Below are positions 16,752-27,099 of a stretch of 64,000 nucleotides of DNA, in pieces (positions within the stretch are counted from its first letter, which is position 1; each line of letters begins with the position of its first letter). Below the pieces are notes generated by a model that searched no databases, had not been told where the DNA came from, and saw only the letters and a program-made list of their open reading frames with translations. The stretch covers positions 1,736,001-1,800,000 of the forward strand of contig NZ_CP062500.1 in NCBI RefSeq assembly GCF_014879975.1, given 5' to 3'. The stretch comes from Vibrio bathopelagicus. Lineage in GTDB: Bacteria > Pseudomonadota > Gammaproteobacteria > Enterobacterales > Vibrionaceae. Made by a program: the position numbers and the translations under genes.

Positions 16752-18179
16752 ATGAGCCAAGAAAAGCAGCTTGAACAAAACTACAACTATACGGTCGTCC
16801 GTCAATTTACCCTCGTTACAATTTTGTGGGGTATTGTCGGTATGGGCGTTGGTGTTTTGATTGCCGCTCAATTAGTTTGGCCACAGCTAAACTTTGATAC
16901 GCCGTGGTTGACGTACAGTCGTTTACGTCCCCTGCATACTAATGCGGTTATTTTTGCGTTCGGTACAAGTGCGCTGTTTGCAACATCATATTATGTTGTT
17001 CAACGTACCTGTCAGACGCGTCTCTTTGGTGGTCCTCTCGTAGCCTTTACCTTTTGGGGTTGGCAAGCGATTATCCTGTCCGCTGCGATTACTTTACCGT
17101 TAGGTTTAACCTCTGGTAAAGAATACGCAGAACTTGAATGGCCAATCGATATTGCTATTACTCTTGTGTGGGTAGCTTATGCCGTCGTGTTCTTCGGAAC
17201 TATGATTAAGCGTAAGACATCGCACATTTATGTAGCTAACTGGTTCTTCGGAGCCTTCATCATCACGGTTGCCGTGTTGCACATAGTGAACAGTCTAGCT
17301 GTTCCAGTATCTGCGTTTAAATCGTACTCGATTTACTCCGGTGCTATCGATGCAATGGTGCAATGGTGGTACGGACACAATGCGGTAGGCTTCCTATTGA
17401 CAGCTGGTTTCCTAGGTATGATGTATTACTTCGTTCCTAAACAAGCTGGTCGCCCTGTTTACTCTTACCGTTTGTCGATTGTTCACTTCTGGGCTCTTGT
17501 GTCTCTGTATATCTGGGCTGGTCCTCACCACCTACACTACACTGCACTTCCAGACTGGACTCAGTCTCTAGGTATGGTTATGTCTTTGGTTCTGTTTGCT
17601 CCATCTTGGGGTGGCATGATCAACGGTATTATGACTCTATCTGGCGCGTGGCATAAGCTACGTTACGACCCAATCCTCCGTTTCCTAATCGTTTCTCTAT
17701 CATTCTACGGCATGTCGACTTTCGAAGGCCCAATGATGGCAATCAAAACGGTTAATGCACTATCTCACTACACGGACTGGACTATTGGTCACGTTCACTC
17801 TGGTGCGTTAGGTTGGGTTGCAATGGTTTCAATTGGTTCGGTTTACCACTTAGTTCCTAAACTATTTGGTCAAGAGCGTATGTACTCTGTATCTCTAATC
17901 AATGTTCACTTCTGGTTAGCAACGATTGGTACCGTTTTCTACATTGTTGCAATGTGGATCTCTGGTGTGATGCAAGGTCTGATGTGGCGTGCAGTTAACT
18001 CTGACGGTACATTGACTTACAGCTTTGTAGAATCTGTAGAAGCTTCTTACCCGTTCTACTTTGTACGCTTCTTAGGTGGTCTCATCTTCCTATCTGGTAT
18101 GTTCTTACTGGCATACAACACGTACAAAACTGTTTCTGCACCTAAAGATAGCCTTAAAGCTATCCCTCAACCGGCTTAA
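16752..18179 (+). CDS. ccoN: cbb3-type cytochrome c oxidase subunit I
   Basis: Catalytic haem-copper subunit of the high-affinity terminal oxidase, about 475 residues with 12 or more membrane helices. Conserved histidine-containing segments are visible ([47 protein letters not shown]). The second ATG (16752) is preferred because GGAAG lies seven bases before it; the first ATG at 16746 is too close. First gene of ccoNOQP; ccoO follows 11 bases after the stop. Confidence 0.95.
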   Translation: MSQEKQLEQNYNYTVVRQFTLVTILWGIVGMGVGVLIAAQLVWPQLNFDTPWLTYSRLRPLHTNAVIFAFGTSALFATSYYVVQRTCQTRLFGGPLVAFTFWGWQAIILSAAITLPLGLTSGKEYAELEWPIDIAITLVWVAYAVVFFGTMIKRKTSHIYVANWFFGAFIITVAVLHIVNSLAVPVSAFKSYSIYSGAIDAMVQWWYGHNAVGFLLTAGFLGMMYYFVPKQAGRPVYSYRLSIVHFWALVSLYIWAGPHHLHYTALPDWTQSLGMVMSLVLFAPSWGGMINGIMTLSGAWHKLRYDPILRFLIVSLSFYGMSTFEGPMMAIKTVNALSHYTDWTIGHVHSGALGWVAMVSIGSVYHLVPKLFGQERMYSVSLINVHFWLATIGTVFYIVAMWISGVMQGLMWRAVNSDGTLTYSFVESVEASYPFYFVRFLGGLIFLSGMFLLAYNTYKTVSAPKDSLKAIPQPA

Positions 18180-18190
18180 GGAGATTTAGA

Positions 18191-18811
18191 ATGAGCTCAA
18201 ATTCAAATAATCGCCATGAGTTGGTCGAGAAAAACGTTGGTCTACTAGCGATCTTAATCGTTATCGCAATCAGCTTTGGTGCTTTAGTAGAAATCACTCC
18301 GCTTATTTTCCAAAAGCAGACGACTGAACCTGTAGAAAACCTACGCGTTTACTCTGCTCTGGAAATGGAAGGTCGTGATATTTACATTCGTGAAGGTTGT
18401 AACGTATGTCACAGCCAAATGATTCGTCCTTTCCGCTCTGAAACTGAACGTTACGGCCACTACTCTGTAGCGGGCGAAAGCGTTTGGGAACATCCATTCC
18501 TATGGGGTTCTAAGCGTACTGGTCCAGACCTAGCGCGTGTTGGTGATCGTTACTCTGATGAGTGGCACCGTGTTCACCTTCTAGACCCACGCGAACTTGT
18601 TCCTGAATCAAACATGCCTGGTTTCCCATGGCTTGCTGAGAATGTACTTGATGGCAAATTGACTAAGCAGAAGCTTGAACTCTTCCGCAATCAATTTGGT
18701 GTTCCTTACACAGACGAACAAATTGCTAACGCTAAACAAGATGTTGAAGGAAAAACAGAGATGGATGCAATCATCGCTTACCTTCAATCGCTTGGCCACG
18801 CAATGAAATAA
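18191..18811 (+). CDS. ccoO: cbb3-type cytochrome c oxidase subunit II (mono-haem)
   Basis: 206 residues. One N-terminal membrane anchor (about 16-35) precedes a periplasmic cytochrome c domain with haem motif CNVCH (Cys70, Cys73, His74) and a downstream NMPGFPW segment that contains the probable axial Met. It relays electrons from CcoP to CcoN. Confidence 0.95.
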   Translation: MSSNSNNRHELVEKNVGLLAILIVIAISFGALVEITPLIFQKQTTEPVENLRVYSALEMEGRDIYIREGCNVCHSQMIRPFRSETERYGHYSVAGESVWEHPFLWGSKRTGPDLARVGDRYSDEWHRVHLLDPRELVPESNMPGFPWLAENVLDGKLTKQKLELFRNQFGVPYTDEQIANAKQDVEGKTEMDAIIAYLQSLGHAMK

Positions 18812-18820
18812 GGAATAATT

Positions 18821-18994
18821 ATGGACATTATTACATTTCAAAGTGTTTGGACTGTTACTGTTTTTGCTTGTTTCATCGGCATCGTTTGGTGGGCTTTCGG
18901 TAAAAATCGTAAGTCGCGCTTCGACGAAGATGCAAACCTAGTGTTCGCTGATGAAGCACCTGCGAAAGATATAGATCAAGGAGTGACGAAGTAA
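18821..18994 (+). CDS. ccoQ: cbb3-type cytochrome oxidase subunit IV
   Basis: 57 residues starting MDIITFQSVWTV, with one membrane helix (about 8-26, ending IVWWAFG) and a short acidic cytoplasmic tail. CcoQ is a small non-catalytic subunit that stabilises the oxidase. An AGGA ribosome site lies upstream, and the stop overlaps the ccoP start by one base (TAATG). Confidence 0.9.
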   Translation: MDIITFQSVWTVTVFACFIGIVWWAFGKNRKSRFDEDANLVFADEAPAKDIDQGVTK

Positions 18995-19968
18995 TGAGTA
19001 CATTCTGGAGTATTTGGGTAACAGTAATCACAATCGGTACCCTGATTGGTTGTGCAGCCTTACTTCGTTGGTGTTCCAACGATAAAACAGGTGTAGAAGA
19101 AGGTCATGACATGGGCCATGAATACGATGGTATTCGTGAGCTTAATAACCCACTACCTAAATGGTGGACATACCTTTTCGTTAGCACAATTGTGTTTGCA
19201 GCTGTTTATCTAGCTCTATACCCAGGCCTTGGTAACTTTAAAGGTCTACTAGGTTGGACTAGTTCAAACCAAACAGTTCGTAGCGTAGAAGAGTCTCGCT
19301 CTGCAATCGCTGCTGCGCAAGCAAACAAACAGTTAGATGCATACGCGAAAGAGCTTGATGATGCAGACACCTACTTTGGTGAAGCATTCAAAAAGCTAGC
19401 TCACGACGAAAATGGTCTACGTTCTGTTCCTGACATCGCATCTGATGCTGAAGCAATCAAAGTGGGCCAACGTTTGTTCCTACAAAACTGTTCTCAGTGT
19501 CACGGCTCTGATGCACGTGGTCAGAAAGGTTTCCCTAACCTAACTGATGACGCATGGCTATATGGTGGTGAACCACAAGCTATCGTGACAACTATCATGC
19601 ATGGTCGTGTTGGCCAAATGCCTGGCTGGAAAGATGCACTTGGGGAGCAAGGCGTTAAAGAAGTGGTTAGCTACACGCTTAGCCTTTCTGGACGTAGTGT
19701 GAACGCTCGTGAAGCTGAAGCTGGTAAAGCACGTTTTGTTGTATGTGCAGCATGTCATGGTACGGATGGTAAAGGTAACCCTGCTGTAGGGGCTCCTGAC
19801 CTGACAGACCGCGACTGGTTATTCGGCGATTCTCGCGCTGATGTGACGGAAACAGTTATGTACGGACGCTCTGGCGTAATGCCTGCTTGGAAAGATATTC
19901 TAGGCGAAGACAAAGTACAGCTAGTTTCATCCTACGTGTGGAGCCTCAGTAACTCAGATAAAGAGTAA
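18994..19968 (+). CDS. ccoP: cbb3-type cytochrome c oxidase subunit III (di-haem)
   Basis: 324 residues. Two N-terminal membrane helices (about 5-25 and 58-77) are followed by two cytochrome c domains with CSQCH (Cys166, Cys169, His170) and CAACH (Cys251, Cys254, His255); each is followed by a GxMPxWK-type axial Met segment. It accepts electrons from soluble cytochrome c. Last structural gene, closed by a strong terminator. Confidence 0.95.
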   Translation: MSTFWSIWVTVITIGTLIGCAALLRWCSNDKTGVEEGHDMGHEYDGIRELNNPLPKWWTYLFVSTIVFAAVYLALYPGLGNFKGLLGWTSSNQTVRSVEESRSAIAAAQANKQLDAYAKELDDADTYFGEAFKKLAHDENGLRSVPDIASDAEAIKVGQRLFLQNCSQCHGSDARGQKGFPNLTDDAWLYGGEPQAIVTTIMHGRVGQMPGWKDALGEQGVKEVVSYTLSLSGRSVNAREAEAGKARFVVCAACHGTDGKGNPAVGAPDLTDRDWLFGDSRADVTETVMYGRSGVMPAWKDILGEDKVQLVSSYVWSLSNSDKE

Positions 19969-19979
19969 CATAATAATAA

Positions 19980-20010
19980 CAGCCCCTTCTGAAGGGGCTG
20001 TCTTTCTTTT
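19980..20010 (+). terminator. Intrinsic terminator after ccoP
   Basis: CAGCCCCTTC and GAAGGGGCTG form a perfect stem and run into TCTTTCTTTT. It separates ccoNOQP from the assembly genes. Confidence 0.9.
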
Positions 20011-20074
20011 ACAGTTAAAACCTTAAGTGTTTGTAAAAAAGTTTTATTTCATTGTATATATTGAGAATAATAAT

Positions 20075-20554
20075 ATGGTTCAGCCTTGGTATAAGCAGTT
20101 TTGGCCGTGGTTTTTGCTCTTTCTAACCGTTGGCGTTTCTATGCTAACGTTGGTTCGAGTTGCGATACTGACCAACCATTCAGTTCACCTTGTAAGTGAA
20201 GATTACTATAAAAAAGGAAAAGGCATTAATGTCGACATTTCAAAAGTCAACATTGCTAAAGAGCTTGGCCTATCTGCTTCAGTTAACGAGAAAGGTAACT
20301 CGGTTATCATTACTCTAGACAAAGGTAAGCTTGATCACTTCCCTGCTATTAACGCAATGTTCGCCCACCGCACATTACCTGACCGTGATTTCACTCAGCT
20401 ACTGACGGCTGATGCGAGCGGCAACTACACGTTGACTCTGGACCATGAAATGCAAGGTCCATGGTTTATCGAGCTTTCTCCGCATGATTCTGAATGGTTG
20501 GTGCAAGGTCGCATGAACTTCCCTATTGATACTCCTACTCAACTAACGAACTAA
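20075..20554 (+). CDS. ccoH: FixH/CcoH-family cbb3 assembly protein
   Basis: 159 residues from the ATG at 20075 (MVQPWYKQFWPWF); a longer reading from 20027 begins with an unlikely tail and is rejected. One N-terminal helix (about 10-32) anchors a periplasmic FixH domain with the usual SEDYYKKG segment after the helix. CcoH proteins associate with assembling cbb3 oxidase. ccoI starts six bases after the stop. Confidence 0.9.
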   Translation: MVQPWYKQFWPWFLLFLTVGVSMLTLVRVAILTNHSVHLVSEDYYKKGKGINVDISKVNIAKELGLSASVNEKGNSVIITLDKGKLDHFPAINAMFAHRTLPDRDFTQLLTADASGNYTLTLDHEMQGPWFIELSPHDSEWLVQGRMNFPIDTPTQLTN

Positions 20555-20559
20555 AGCTT

Positions 20560-22932
20560 ATGTGTGAATCCTGTTATCACTGCGGTGAAGATGTACCAGC
20601 GGAAACGGATTTTAAAGTAGAAATCTTAGGGTCGGTTCGACCGATGTGTTGTCCGGGTTGCGAAACCGTAGCTCAGACAATCATAGAAAGCGGTTTGGTC
20701 TCTTATTACCAATACCGTACTGCTCCAGCTGAAAAAGCGGATCTGGTGCCAGAACAGCTTCTGGCACTCAGTCATTACGACAACGAAGATGTTCAATTGG
20801 AGTTCGTTCGTAACTCTGAAAACACCTCTGAAGTGACATTGTCACTAGAAGGTGTCTCTTGTGCTGCCTGTGCATGGCTCATTGAGAAACAAGTATCCTC
20901 AAAGCTTGGAGTTGTTAGTATTCGTGTTAATACAACGACTAACCGCGCTTTGCTCAGCTGGGACAACACTCAGGCCAAACTGAGCGAGTTGCTATCCGCG
21001 ATTCATAGGTTAGGCTACAAAGCGGCACCATTCGAGGCTGATCAACAAGAAGCCGCTTATCATCGTTCGATGAAGAATTATCTCTATCGTCTTGGTGTTG
21101 CTGGTTTAGCGACCATGCAAGTCATGATGCTGGCTGTGGCACTTTACCTCGAAGTTTTTGGCAGCCTTGAGCCTGAATTCAAAAGTTACTTTCGTTGGGT
21201 AAGTTTGATCTTCGCAACGCCTGTACTGCTCTACTCTGCATTACCTTTCTATATTAACGCTTGGCGCAGTATCAAAGGTCGAACCTTGGGCATGGACGTT
21301 CCCGTGTCGATTGCTCTGTTGTTTGCCTACGTTGCAAGTTTAGTGGCAACGGTGACAGAGCAAGGCGAAGTATTCTTCGAATCTATCTCGATGTTTACCT
21401 TTTTCCTTTTGCTTGGTCGTTTCCTTGAAATGCGCGCTCGCCGTAAAGCCGCCGCTGCGAGTGGTAACCTGCTTAAGTTGGTTCCCGCAATGGCAACAAC
21501 GTTAGACGGTGAACAAGTTCCGGTAAAAACCTTAAAAGTTGGCGACCAAATTCGCGTTTTACCGGGTGAACACATTCCTGCCGATGGCAAAGTATTGTCT
21601 GGCAGAGTTCATATTGATGAATCAATGCTGACTGGCGAATCGATCCATGTGGTTAAGAGCGAAGGTGATACCGTCTTTGCTGGCACACTGAATGGTGATG
21701 AATCGTTCGAATTAGAAGTGATGACCTCTAAAGCGGATTCGGTTATCTCCAATATTGTTCGTCTTCAAGATGAAGCTCAACTTTCTAAGCCTAGAATTGC
21801 TGAAATTGCCGATGTGGTAGCGCGATACTTTGTTGCGGTTATCTTAATCATTTCCTTTGGGACTTGGTTCTATTGGCATCAAACACGTCCAGAAGACGCA
21901 TTCTGGATCATGCTTTCAGTGTTAGTGGCGACCTGCCCTTGTGCTCTGTCTCTTGCGACGCCGACAGCAATTACGTGTTCAACATCTCGCATGGGTAACT
22001 TTGGTATTTTGCTGCGCAAAGGCCACGTATTCGAAACCTTATGTAAAGTGAACCACTTAATCATCGATAAGACGGGCACGCTGACTGAAGGTGATATTCG
22101 TATCAGCAAAGTCGAGATGTTTGCTGACCTTGATAAAGAAACATGCCTGCAAGTCGCGGCGAGCTTGGAACAACATGCTAACCACCCTATCGCCAAAGCG
22201 TTCAAAACTCATATTTCTGATGGTATCGAAGTAGAGTCGGTGAACAACGTGATTGGTTCTGGCATTACTGGCGAGTGGAATGGTCAAGAAGTGGCAATTG
22301 GTAGCAGCGAGTTCATTCTAGGTGAAGCTCAGCCATCTGAAAGCAACGGTATTTACTTGTCGATGGCAGGTCGTCATATTGCAACGTTCACTTATGAAGA
22401 CCCGATTCGTAAAGAAAGTATCGAGTTCATTAAGCAATTCAAAGAAGCGGGAATCAAAACCACTCTGCTGACGGGCGATTCTTTGATTAATGCGAAGCCT
22501 GTGGCGGCAGAGATTGGTATTACTGACATTGTTGCTAACGCGAAACCGGAAGACAAACTTGCTTACCTAAACTCTAGAGACGCAACAGACATCACGATGA
22601 TGGTGGGTGACGGTATCAACGATGCTCCTATTCTTGCCGGTGCTCACCTTTCGGTTGCGATGGGCGGCGGTACGGATGTAGCGAAAGCCTCTGCTGATAT
22701 GGTGTTATTGGGCGATAAACTCGATAGATTACTTAAATCACGTACATTGGCGCTTAAAACGCGTAAGATAATCCGTGAGAACTTAGCGTGGTCATTGGGA
22801 TATAACCTACTTATTCTTCCATTGGCTGTAGCAGGTTTGGTCGCTCCTTACATTGCCGTTGTTGGCATGTCTGCAAGCTCTATTATAGTTGTGTCTAACT
22901 CGTTAAGGCTTTTAAAAGAGCAAGGTAAATAA
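20560..22932 (+). CDS. ccoI: Copper-exporting P-type ATPase for cbb3 assembly
   Basis: 790 residues. A Cys-rich N-terminus (CYHCGED, MCCPGCETV) and a heavy-metal domain with Cys101/Cys104 (SCAAC) precede the membrane region. The transport motif CPC is at residues 459-461, the phosphorylated Asp of DKTGT is Asp503, and the TGDS and GDGINDAP motifs follow. The FixI/CcoI subgroup supplies copper for the binuclear centre of cbb3 oxidase and is not a general copper-detoxification pump. The stop overlaps the ccoS start by one base. Confidence 0.94.
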   Translation: MCESCYHCGEDVPAETDFKVEILGSVRPMCCPGCETVAQTIIESGLVSYYQYRTAPAEKADLVPEQLLALSHYDNEDVQLEFVRNSENTSEVTLSLEGVSCAACAWLIEKQVSSKLGVVSIRVNTTTNRALLSWDNTQAKLSELLSAIHRLGYKAAPFEADQQEAAYHRSMKNYLYRLGVAGLATMQVMMLAVALYLEVFGSLEPEFKSYFRWVSLIFATPVLLYSALPFYINAWRSIKGRTLGMDVPVSIALLFAYVASLVATVTEQGEVFFESISMFTFFLLLGRFLEMRARRKAAAASGNLLKLVPAMATTLDGEQVPVKTLKVGDQIRVLPGEHIPADGKVLSGRVHIDESMLTGESIHVVKSEGDTVFAGTLNGDESFELEVMTSKADSVISNIVRLQDEAQLSKPRIAEIADVVARYFVAVILIISFGTWFYWHQTRPEDAFWIMLSVLVATCPCALSLATPTAITCSTSRMGNFGILLRKGHVFETLCKVNHLIIDKTGTLTEGDIRISKVEMFADLDKETCLQVAASLEQHANHPIAKAFKTHISDGIEVESVNNVIGSGITGEWNGQEVAIGSSEFILGEAQPSESNGIYLSMAGRHIATFTYEDPIRKESIEFIKQFKEAGIKTTLLTGDSLINAKPVAAEIGITDIVANAKPEDKLAYLNSRDATDITMMVGDGINDAPILAGAHLSVAMGGGTDVAKASADMVLLGDKLDRLLKSRTLALKTRKIIRENLAWSLGYNLLILPLAVAGLVAPYIAVVGMSASSIIVVSNSLRLLKEQGK

Positions 22933-23189
22933 TGGAAAGTTTATACATCCTCATTCCAATTGCGATCGTTCTTGTGTGTATCGCTGTCGGTATCTTTCTA
23001 TGGGCAGTTAAGAGTGAACAGTTTGAAGACCTTGAACGCCAAGGGCATAACATTCTGTTTGATGAAGATAGCCATGTTAATGTTGATACCAAGCCGACTA
23101 AGGCTACTACAGCCTCGAGAGAGAGTGACAAGAAACAAAGCTCGACTGAAACACAATCTAACGTAGAAAAAAAGAATGATGGCGCCTGA
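22932..23189 (+). CDS. ccoS: cbb3 oxidase maturation protein CcoS
   Basis: 85 residues with one N-terminal helix (about 4-25, LYILIPIAIVLVCIAVGIFLW) and the family's EQFEDLERQGHNILFDED segment, followed by a Lys/Ser/Thr-rich tail. CcoS is needed for cofactor insertion in the oxidase. The start overlaps ccoI and its end overlaps the next gene by about 14 bases, indicating one operon. Confidence 0.9.
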   Translation: MESLYILIPIAIVLVCIAVGIFLWAVKSEQFEDLERQGHNILFDEDSHVNVDTKPTKATTASRESDKKQSSTETQSNVEKKNDGA

Positions 23190-23853
23190 TTGGATTGGCG
23201 CTTTTGTTGTGGGATTGATCGGCGCAGGCCATTGCATGGGAATGTGTGGTGGTATTGCGTCGCTTCTGTCTATTGGCAACAGTAAACCTTCCCCTGTTAT
23301 TCCCCTCCTTTATAATTTCGGACGACTGTTAAGCTATGCCGTAATTGGCGGCGTGATTGGCGGTGCAATTTCTTCAATTGGCCAGCTAAGCGATTTTAAT
23401 GCCTTGCTTGGTTGGCTTCGGTTATTTGCTGCCGTCTTCATGATTATCTTAGGTTTGTACATCGGTAAATGGTGGTTTGGCTTGCTGTTCTTTGAAAAAG
23501 TCGGACAGAAGCTATGGCGTTACATATCTCCTGTAGGTAAATCATTTCTACCATTAAAGCACCCTAGCCATGCTTTACCATTTGGTTTCATCTGGGGCTG
23601 GCTTCCATGTGGCCTTGTTTACTCTATGCTGACTTGGGCAGCGGTATCGGGAAGTTGGTATAACGGAGCGGGTATCATGCTTGCCTTCGGTTTAGGGACG
23701 CTACCTGCCATGCTTACTGTTGGTATGGGCGCAAATTTCCTCAAGAAACTGCAACAAGCCGACTTATTTCGTCAACTAGGTGCAATTCTAATCCTTATTT
23801 ACGGTTTTTATACTGGTTATATGGCACTGCAGCTCATTATTTATACCGTATAA
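23176..23853 (+). CDS. SafE/DsbD_2-like membrane protein of the cco cluster
   Basis: 225 residues, about six membrane helices, with the motif GHCMGMCGG in the first helix and a second SHALPFGFIWGWLPCGLVYS block. These conserved Cys and His residues mark the DsbD_2 / 'sulfite exporter TauE/SafE' family that accompanies cco assembly genes in many gammaproteobacteria. A role in copper or redox handling during cbb3 biogenesis is likely from context; sulfite export is only a family label. Either of two adjacent ATGs (23176, 23179) could be the start. Confidence 0.82.
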   Translation: MMAPDWIGAFVVGLIGAGHCMGMCGGIASLLSIGNSKPSPVIPLLYNFGRLLSYAVIGGVIGGAISSIGQLSDFNALLGWLRLFAAVFMIILGLYIGKWWFGLLFFEKVGQKLWRYISPVGKSFLPLKHPSHALPFGFIWGWLPCGLVYSMLTWAAVSGSWYNGAGIMLAFGLGTLPAMLTVGMGANFLKKLQQADLFRQLGAILILIYGFYTGYMALQLIIYTV

Positions 23854-23909
23854 CCGTTCTTTAAATCCGGTTTTTTTACTACCCAACTGGATAAAGGAAT
23901 GCTAAAATA

Positions 23910-23923
23910 TTGACGTATATCAA
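23910..23923 (+). promoter_or_regulatory. FNR box upstream of fnr
   Basis: TTGACGTATATCAA matches the FNR consensus TTGATNNNNATCAA with one mismatch. It ends 17 bases before the fnr start codon, so it should overlap the transcription start region, a position that fits negative autoregulation. Confidence 0.75.
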
Positions 23924-23939
23924 ATAGTGAAAGATTGTT

Positions 23940-24686
23940 ATGATTTCTGAAAAGCCTGTGACGAAACGTGTTCAGTCTGGTGGCTGTGCAATCCACTGCC
24001 AGGATTGTAGTATTAGCCAGCTCTGTATCCCATTTACTTTGAATGAATCTGAACTCGATCAACTTGATCAGATCATTGAGAGAAAAAAGCCTATTCAAAA
24101 AGGCCAAGAGTTATTTAAAGCCGGTGACGAGCTTAAATCTCTGTATGCTATTCGCTCTGGAACGATCAAGAGTTACACGATTACCGAACAAGGTGATGAG
24201 CAGATTACGGCATTCCACCTAGCGGGCGACCTTGTTGGCTTCGATGCGATTACGGGTGACGAACACCCTAGCTTTGCACAAGCACTTGAAACTTCTATGG
24301 TATGTGAAATTCCATACGAGATCCTTGACGACTTATCAGGAAAAATGCCTAAATTGCGTCAGCAAATTATGCGTCTGATGAGTAACGAGATTAAAGGTGA
24401 CCAAGAAATGATTCTGCTTCTTTCTAAAAAGAACGCGGAAGAGCGTCTTGCTGCATTCCTTTACAACCTTTCTACTCGCTTCTCTCAACGTGGCTTTAGC
24501 CCAAGAGAGTTCCGCTTAACAATGACTCGTGGCGATATTGGTAACTACCTTGGTTTGACTGTTGAAACCATCAGCCGTCTATTAGGTCGCTTCCAAAAAG
24601 CAGACATCTTAAGTGTTAAAGGTAAATACATCACTATCGAAGATCACGATGCTCTGATGGAACTTGCTGGCGTTTCAAAAGAATAG
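23940..24686 (+). CDS. fnr: Anaerobic transcription regulator FNR
   Basis: 248 residues, CRP/FNR family. The oxygen-sensing iron-sulfur ligands are all present (Cys20, Cys23, Cys29 and Cys122; an extra Cys16 precedes them), then a cyclic-nucleotide-like domain, a dimerisation helix and a C-terminal helix-turn-helix with [14 protein letters not shown]. The regulator activates anaerobic respiration genes and commonly controls the cco operon, directly upstream here. Confidence 0.96.
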   Translation: MISEKPVTKRVQSGGCAIHCQDCSISQLCIPFTLNESELDQLDQIIERKKPIQKGQELFKAGDELKSLYAIRSGTIKSYTITEQGDEQITAFHLAGDLVGFDAITGDEHPSFAQALETSMVCEIPYEILDDLSGKMPKLRQQIMRLMSNEIKGDQEMILLLSKKNAEERLAAFLYNLSTRFSQRGFSPREFRLTMTRGDIGNYLGLTVETISRLLGRFQKADILSVKGKYITIEDHDALMELAGVSKE

Positions 24687-24697
24687 TTTAGATATCA

Positions 24698-24731
24698 ATG
24701 ATGTAGTTCAATAATGAGCTACATCATGTTT
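24698..24731 (+). terminator. Possible terminator after fnr
   Basis: ATGATGTAG and CTACATCAT pair perfectly around a 12-base loop, but only GTTT follows, so termination may be weak. Confidence 0.45.
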
Positions 24732-24818
24732 CTCCCCTAAAACCTCTTATATTTCTCTTAATCTCTCCATAACTACGCTACATTATTTATATGTTCGGTC
24801 TGAAAAGTAGGCTTAGTT

Positions 24819-25769
24819 ATGAGTATCTATAACAAAATTTTAGTTGTCGCAGACATTAATCACGATGAGCAACCTGCTCTAGTTCGTGCTATCCAACTTG
24901 CAAAGAAAAGCACCTCAACAAGCCACATCACTTTCTTTTTGTCGATTTACGATTTCTCGTATGAGATGACATCAATGCTCTCTATTGATGAAAGAGACGC
25001 AATGCGCAAAGGCGTGATTCATCAACGCGAAATTTGGATGAATAAAGTCGCAGAACCTTACCTTGATGATTCTATTGAATTTAACGTTCAAGTGGTTTGG
25101 CATAACCGCCCTTACGAAGCGATCATTGCTGAGGTTTATAGTGGTGGGCATGAGATCTTAATTAAAGGTACGCGTAAGCACGATACCTTAGAGTCTGTGA
25201 TTTTCACTCCTACAGACTGGCATCTATTGAGAAAGTGCCCTAGCCCAGTGCTCTTAGTTAAAAATGATTTCTGGCCTGATAATGCGAAGATTTTTGCTTC
25301 GGTACACGTCGGATCTGAAACAGAAGCTCATATTGAGTTGAACGATACAATGGTTGATAGATTGCTCGAGATTACGGGTCGTTTGGATGCTGAACCTTTC
25401 TTGGTGAATGCTTATCCTGTAACGCCAGCGAATATCACCATTGAGCTGCCAGAGTTCGACCCTACGTCTTACACTGACGCCGTTCGCGGTCATCATTTAA
25501 CGGCAATGAAAGCTCTGCGTCAAAAGCATGGTATGTGTGAAGAGCAAACGGTCGTTGAGCAAGGTTTACCAGAAGATGTGATTCCACGAGTAGCGTCTGA
25601 AAATAGTGCCGCTATGGTGATCCTAGGAACCACAGGTCGTACTGGCTTGTCAGCTGTATTTATTGGTAATACTGCAGAGCACGTTATCGATAAGATTAAT
25701 TGTGATGTTCTGGCTCTTAAACCGTCTGGTTATGTGAGCCCTCTCGATCCTAACCTTGCTAAAGGTTAA
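24819..25769 (+). CDS. uspE: Universal stress protein UspE
   Basis: 316 residues made of two tandem Usp domains; the second contains the nucleotide-binding type GTTGRTGLSAVFIGNTAEHV block. UspE is a cytoplasmic stress protein usually located next to fnr in gammaproteobacteria, as here. The coding end runs into a GGTTAA microrepeat. Confidence 0.92.
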   Translation: MSIYNKILVVADINHDEQPALVRAIQLAKKSTSTSHITFFLSIYDFSYEMTSMLSIDERDAMRKGVIHQREIWMNKVAEPYLDDSIEFNVQVVWHNRPYEAIIAEVYSGGHEILIKGTRKHDTLESVIFTPTDWHLLRKCPSPVLLVKNDFWPDNAKIFASVHVGSETEAHIELNDTMVDRLLEITGRLDAEPFLVNAYPVTPANITIELPEFDPTSYTDAVRGHHLTAMKALRQKHGMCEEQTVVEQGLPEDVIPRVASENSAAMVILGTTGRTGLSAVFIGNTAEHVIDKINCDVLALKPSGYVSPLDPNLAKG

Positions 25770-25807
25770 GCGGGTTAAGCGGGTTAAGCGGGTTAAAAGG
25801 GTTAAAC
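25763..25807 (+). repeat. GGTTAA-based tandem microrepeat
   Basis: Nine-base units GCGGGTTAA repeat three times after the uspE stop, followed by degenerate AAGGGTTAA units. The first unit contains the uspE stop codon. Length could vary by replication slippage without touching the protein. Confidence 0.75.
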
Positions 25808-25875
25808 GGATAGAAAGGCTAAATGCCCGAAAACGGTAATCCGAATATGTACTTCAATCTACATATTTAACTCAT

Positions 25876-25910
25876 AAAAAAACGCCTCAAGCATTGCTTG
25901 AGGCGTTTTT
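25876..25910. terminator. Bidirectional terminator between uspE and ttcA
   Basis: AACGCCTCAAGC and GCTTGAGGCGTT pair around ATT, with A and T runs on both sides. It serves convergent uspE and ttcA. Confidence 0.9.
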
Positions 25911-25949
25911 ATTTATCTGTACGTTATAGCAATTCTATGACGAATAAGG

Positions 25950-26843
25950 CTAAACGTTAGTGACGTCGATGTACAAAGACTCATCGATGTTTGACGACGA
26001 GATTTCAGCTTCTTCGAATTCGTATGCTTTGCGTTCTTCAGTACGGTCTAACGGTAAGTTAATGAAATCAAACAACTCACGGTCTGCCAATTGGCTTGGG
26101 CTCACATTCTGAATTGACTTGAACACCTTCTCAACACGGCCTGGAGTCTGTTTATCCCAATCAATTAGCATCGCTTTGATGTTTTGACGTTGTAGGTTTT
26201 CTTGAGAACCACACAGGTTACACGGAATGATTGGAAACTCTTTGTGCTCCGCGTATTTGATTAGGTCAGTTTCGCGACAGTAAGTCAGAGGACGGATTAC
26301 AACGTTGCGACCATCGTCAGAACGAAGCTTAGGTGGCATAGCCTTAAGACGAGCACCGTGGAACATATTCAAGAACATAGTCTCAACAATGTCGTCTAGG
26401 TGGTGACCTAGAGCAATCTTCGTTGCGCCAATCTTTTCTGCAAACGAGTACAAAGTACCGCGACGTAGACGTGAACAAAGGCCACATGTCGTCTTACCTT
26501 CTGGCACTTTTTCTTTTACCACTGAGTACGTATCTTTATCTACGATGTAGTAAGGAATGTTCAGAGTTTCAAAGTACTCAGGAAGGATATGTTCAGGGAA
26601 ACCGGGTTGTTTTTGGTCCAGGTTTACGGCAACAACATCAAATTTGATGGGTGCTGCTTCACGCAAACGTAGCAAAATGTCTAGCATCGCAAATGAATCT
26701 TTACCGCCACTAATGCACGCCATTACTACGTCATTCTCTTCGATCATGTTGTAGTCGACGATGGCATTCCCAACATTTCTTCTTAGAAGTTTCTGAAGCT
26801 TGTTGAATTCAAGTGTATCTTTTTTATTTTCGTTTTGGTTCAT
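25950..26843 (-). CDS. ttcA: tRNA 2-thiocytidine synthetase TtcA
   Basis: 297 residues. The PP-loop motif SGGKDS (residues 45-50) binds ATP; cysteine pairs CGLC and CNLC bind an iron-sulfur cluster. TtcA thiolates C32 of several tRNAs. The ATG at 26843 (MNQNENKK) is preferred over a GTG four codons earlier because it matches the family N-terminus and has GAGAG just upstream. Confidence 0.94.
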   Translation of the reverse strand: MNQNENKKDTLEFNKLQKLLRRNVGNAIVDYNMIEENDVVMACISGGKDSFAMLDILLRLREAAPIKFDVVAVNLDQKQPGFPEHILPEYFETLNIPYYIVDKDTYSVVKEKVPEGKTTCGLCSRLRRGTLYSFAEKIGATKIALGHHLDDIVETMFLNMFHGARLKAMPPKLRSDDGRNVVIRPLTYCRETDLIKYAEHKEFPIIPCNLCGSQENLQRQNIKAMLIDWDKQTPGRVEKVFKSIQNVSPSQLADRELFDFINLPLDRTEERKAYEFEEAEISSSNIDESLYIDVTNV

Positions 26844-27099
26844 TGCGACTCTCACACCGTCGTGTTATCGACTGTAGATTGCTAGTGGGACTGTTTTAGG
26901 GCGTGGATTATACGGATTTTTATTTCAGGTTGAAACAGTAACGGTAGGATAAACAAGCTGAGCAGGAGAAAGATTCCGCCATATCATGCAATCTGTCCTC
27001 TAGTGGTGAGAAAACACGTCGTAATAAGAGGTAAGAATCAAAGGGCAAAGACTGTTGAGGTTTGTGATTTGGTAATTTCTAAGTTTAAAACTATAAACT
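26844..27099. other. Intergenic region upstream of ttcA
   Basis: No gene or clear RNA structure seen. It must hold the ttcA promoter. Confidence 0.4.
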
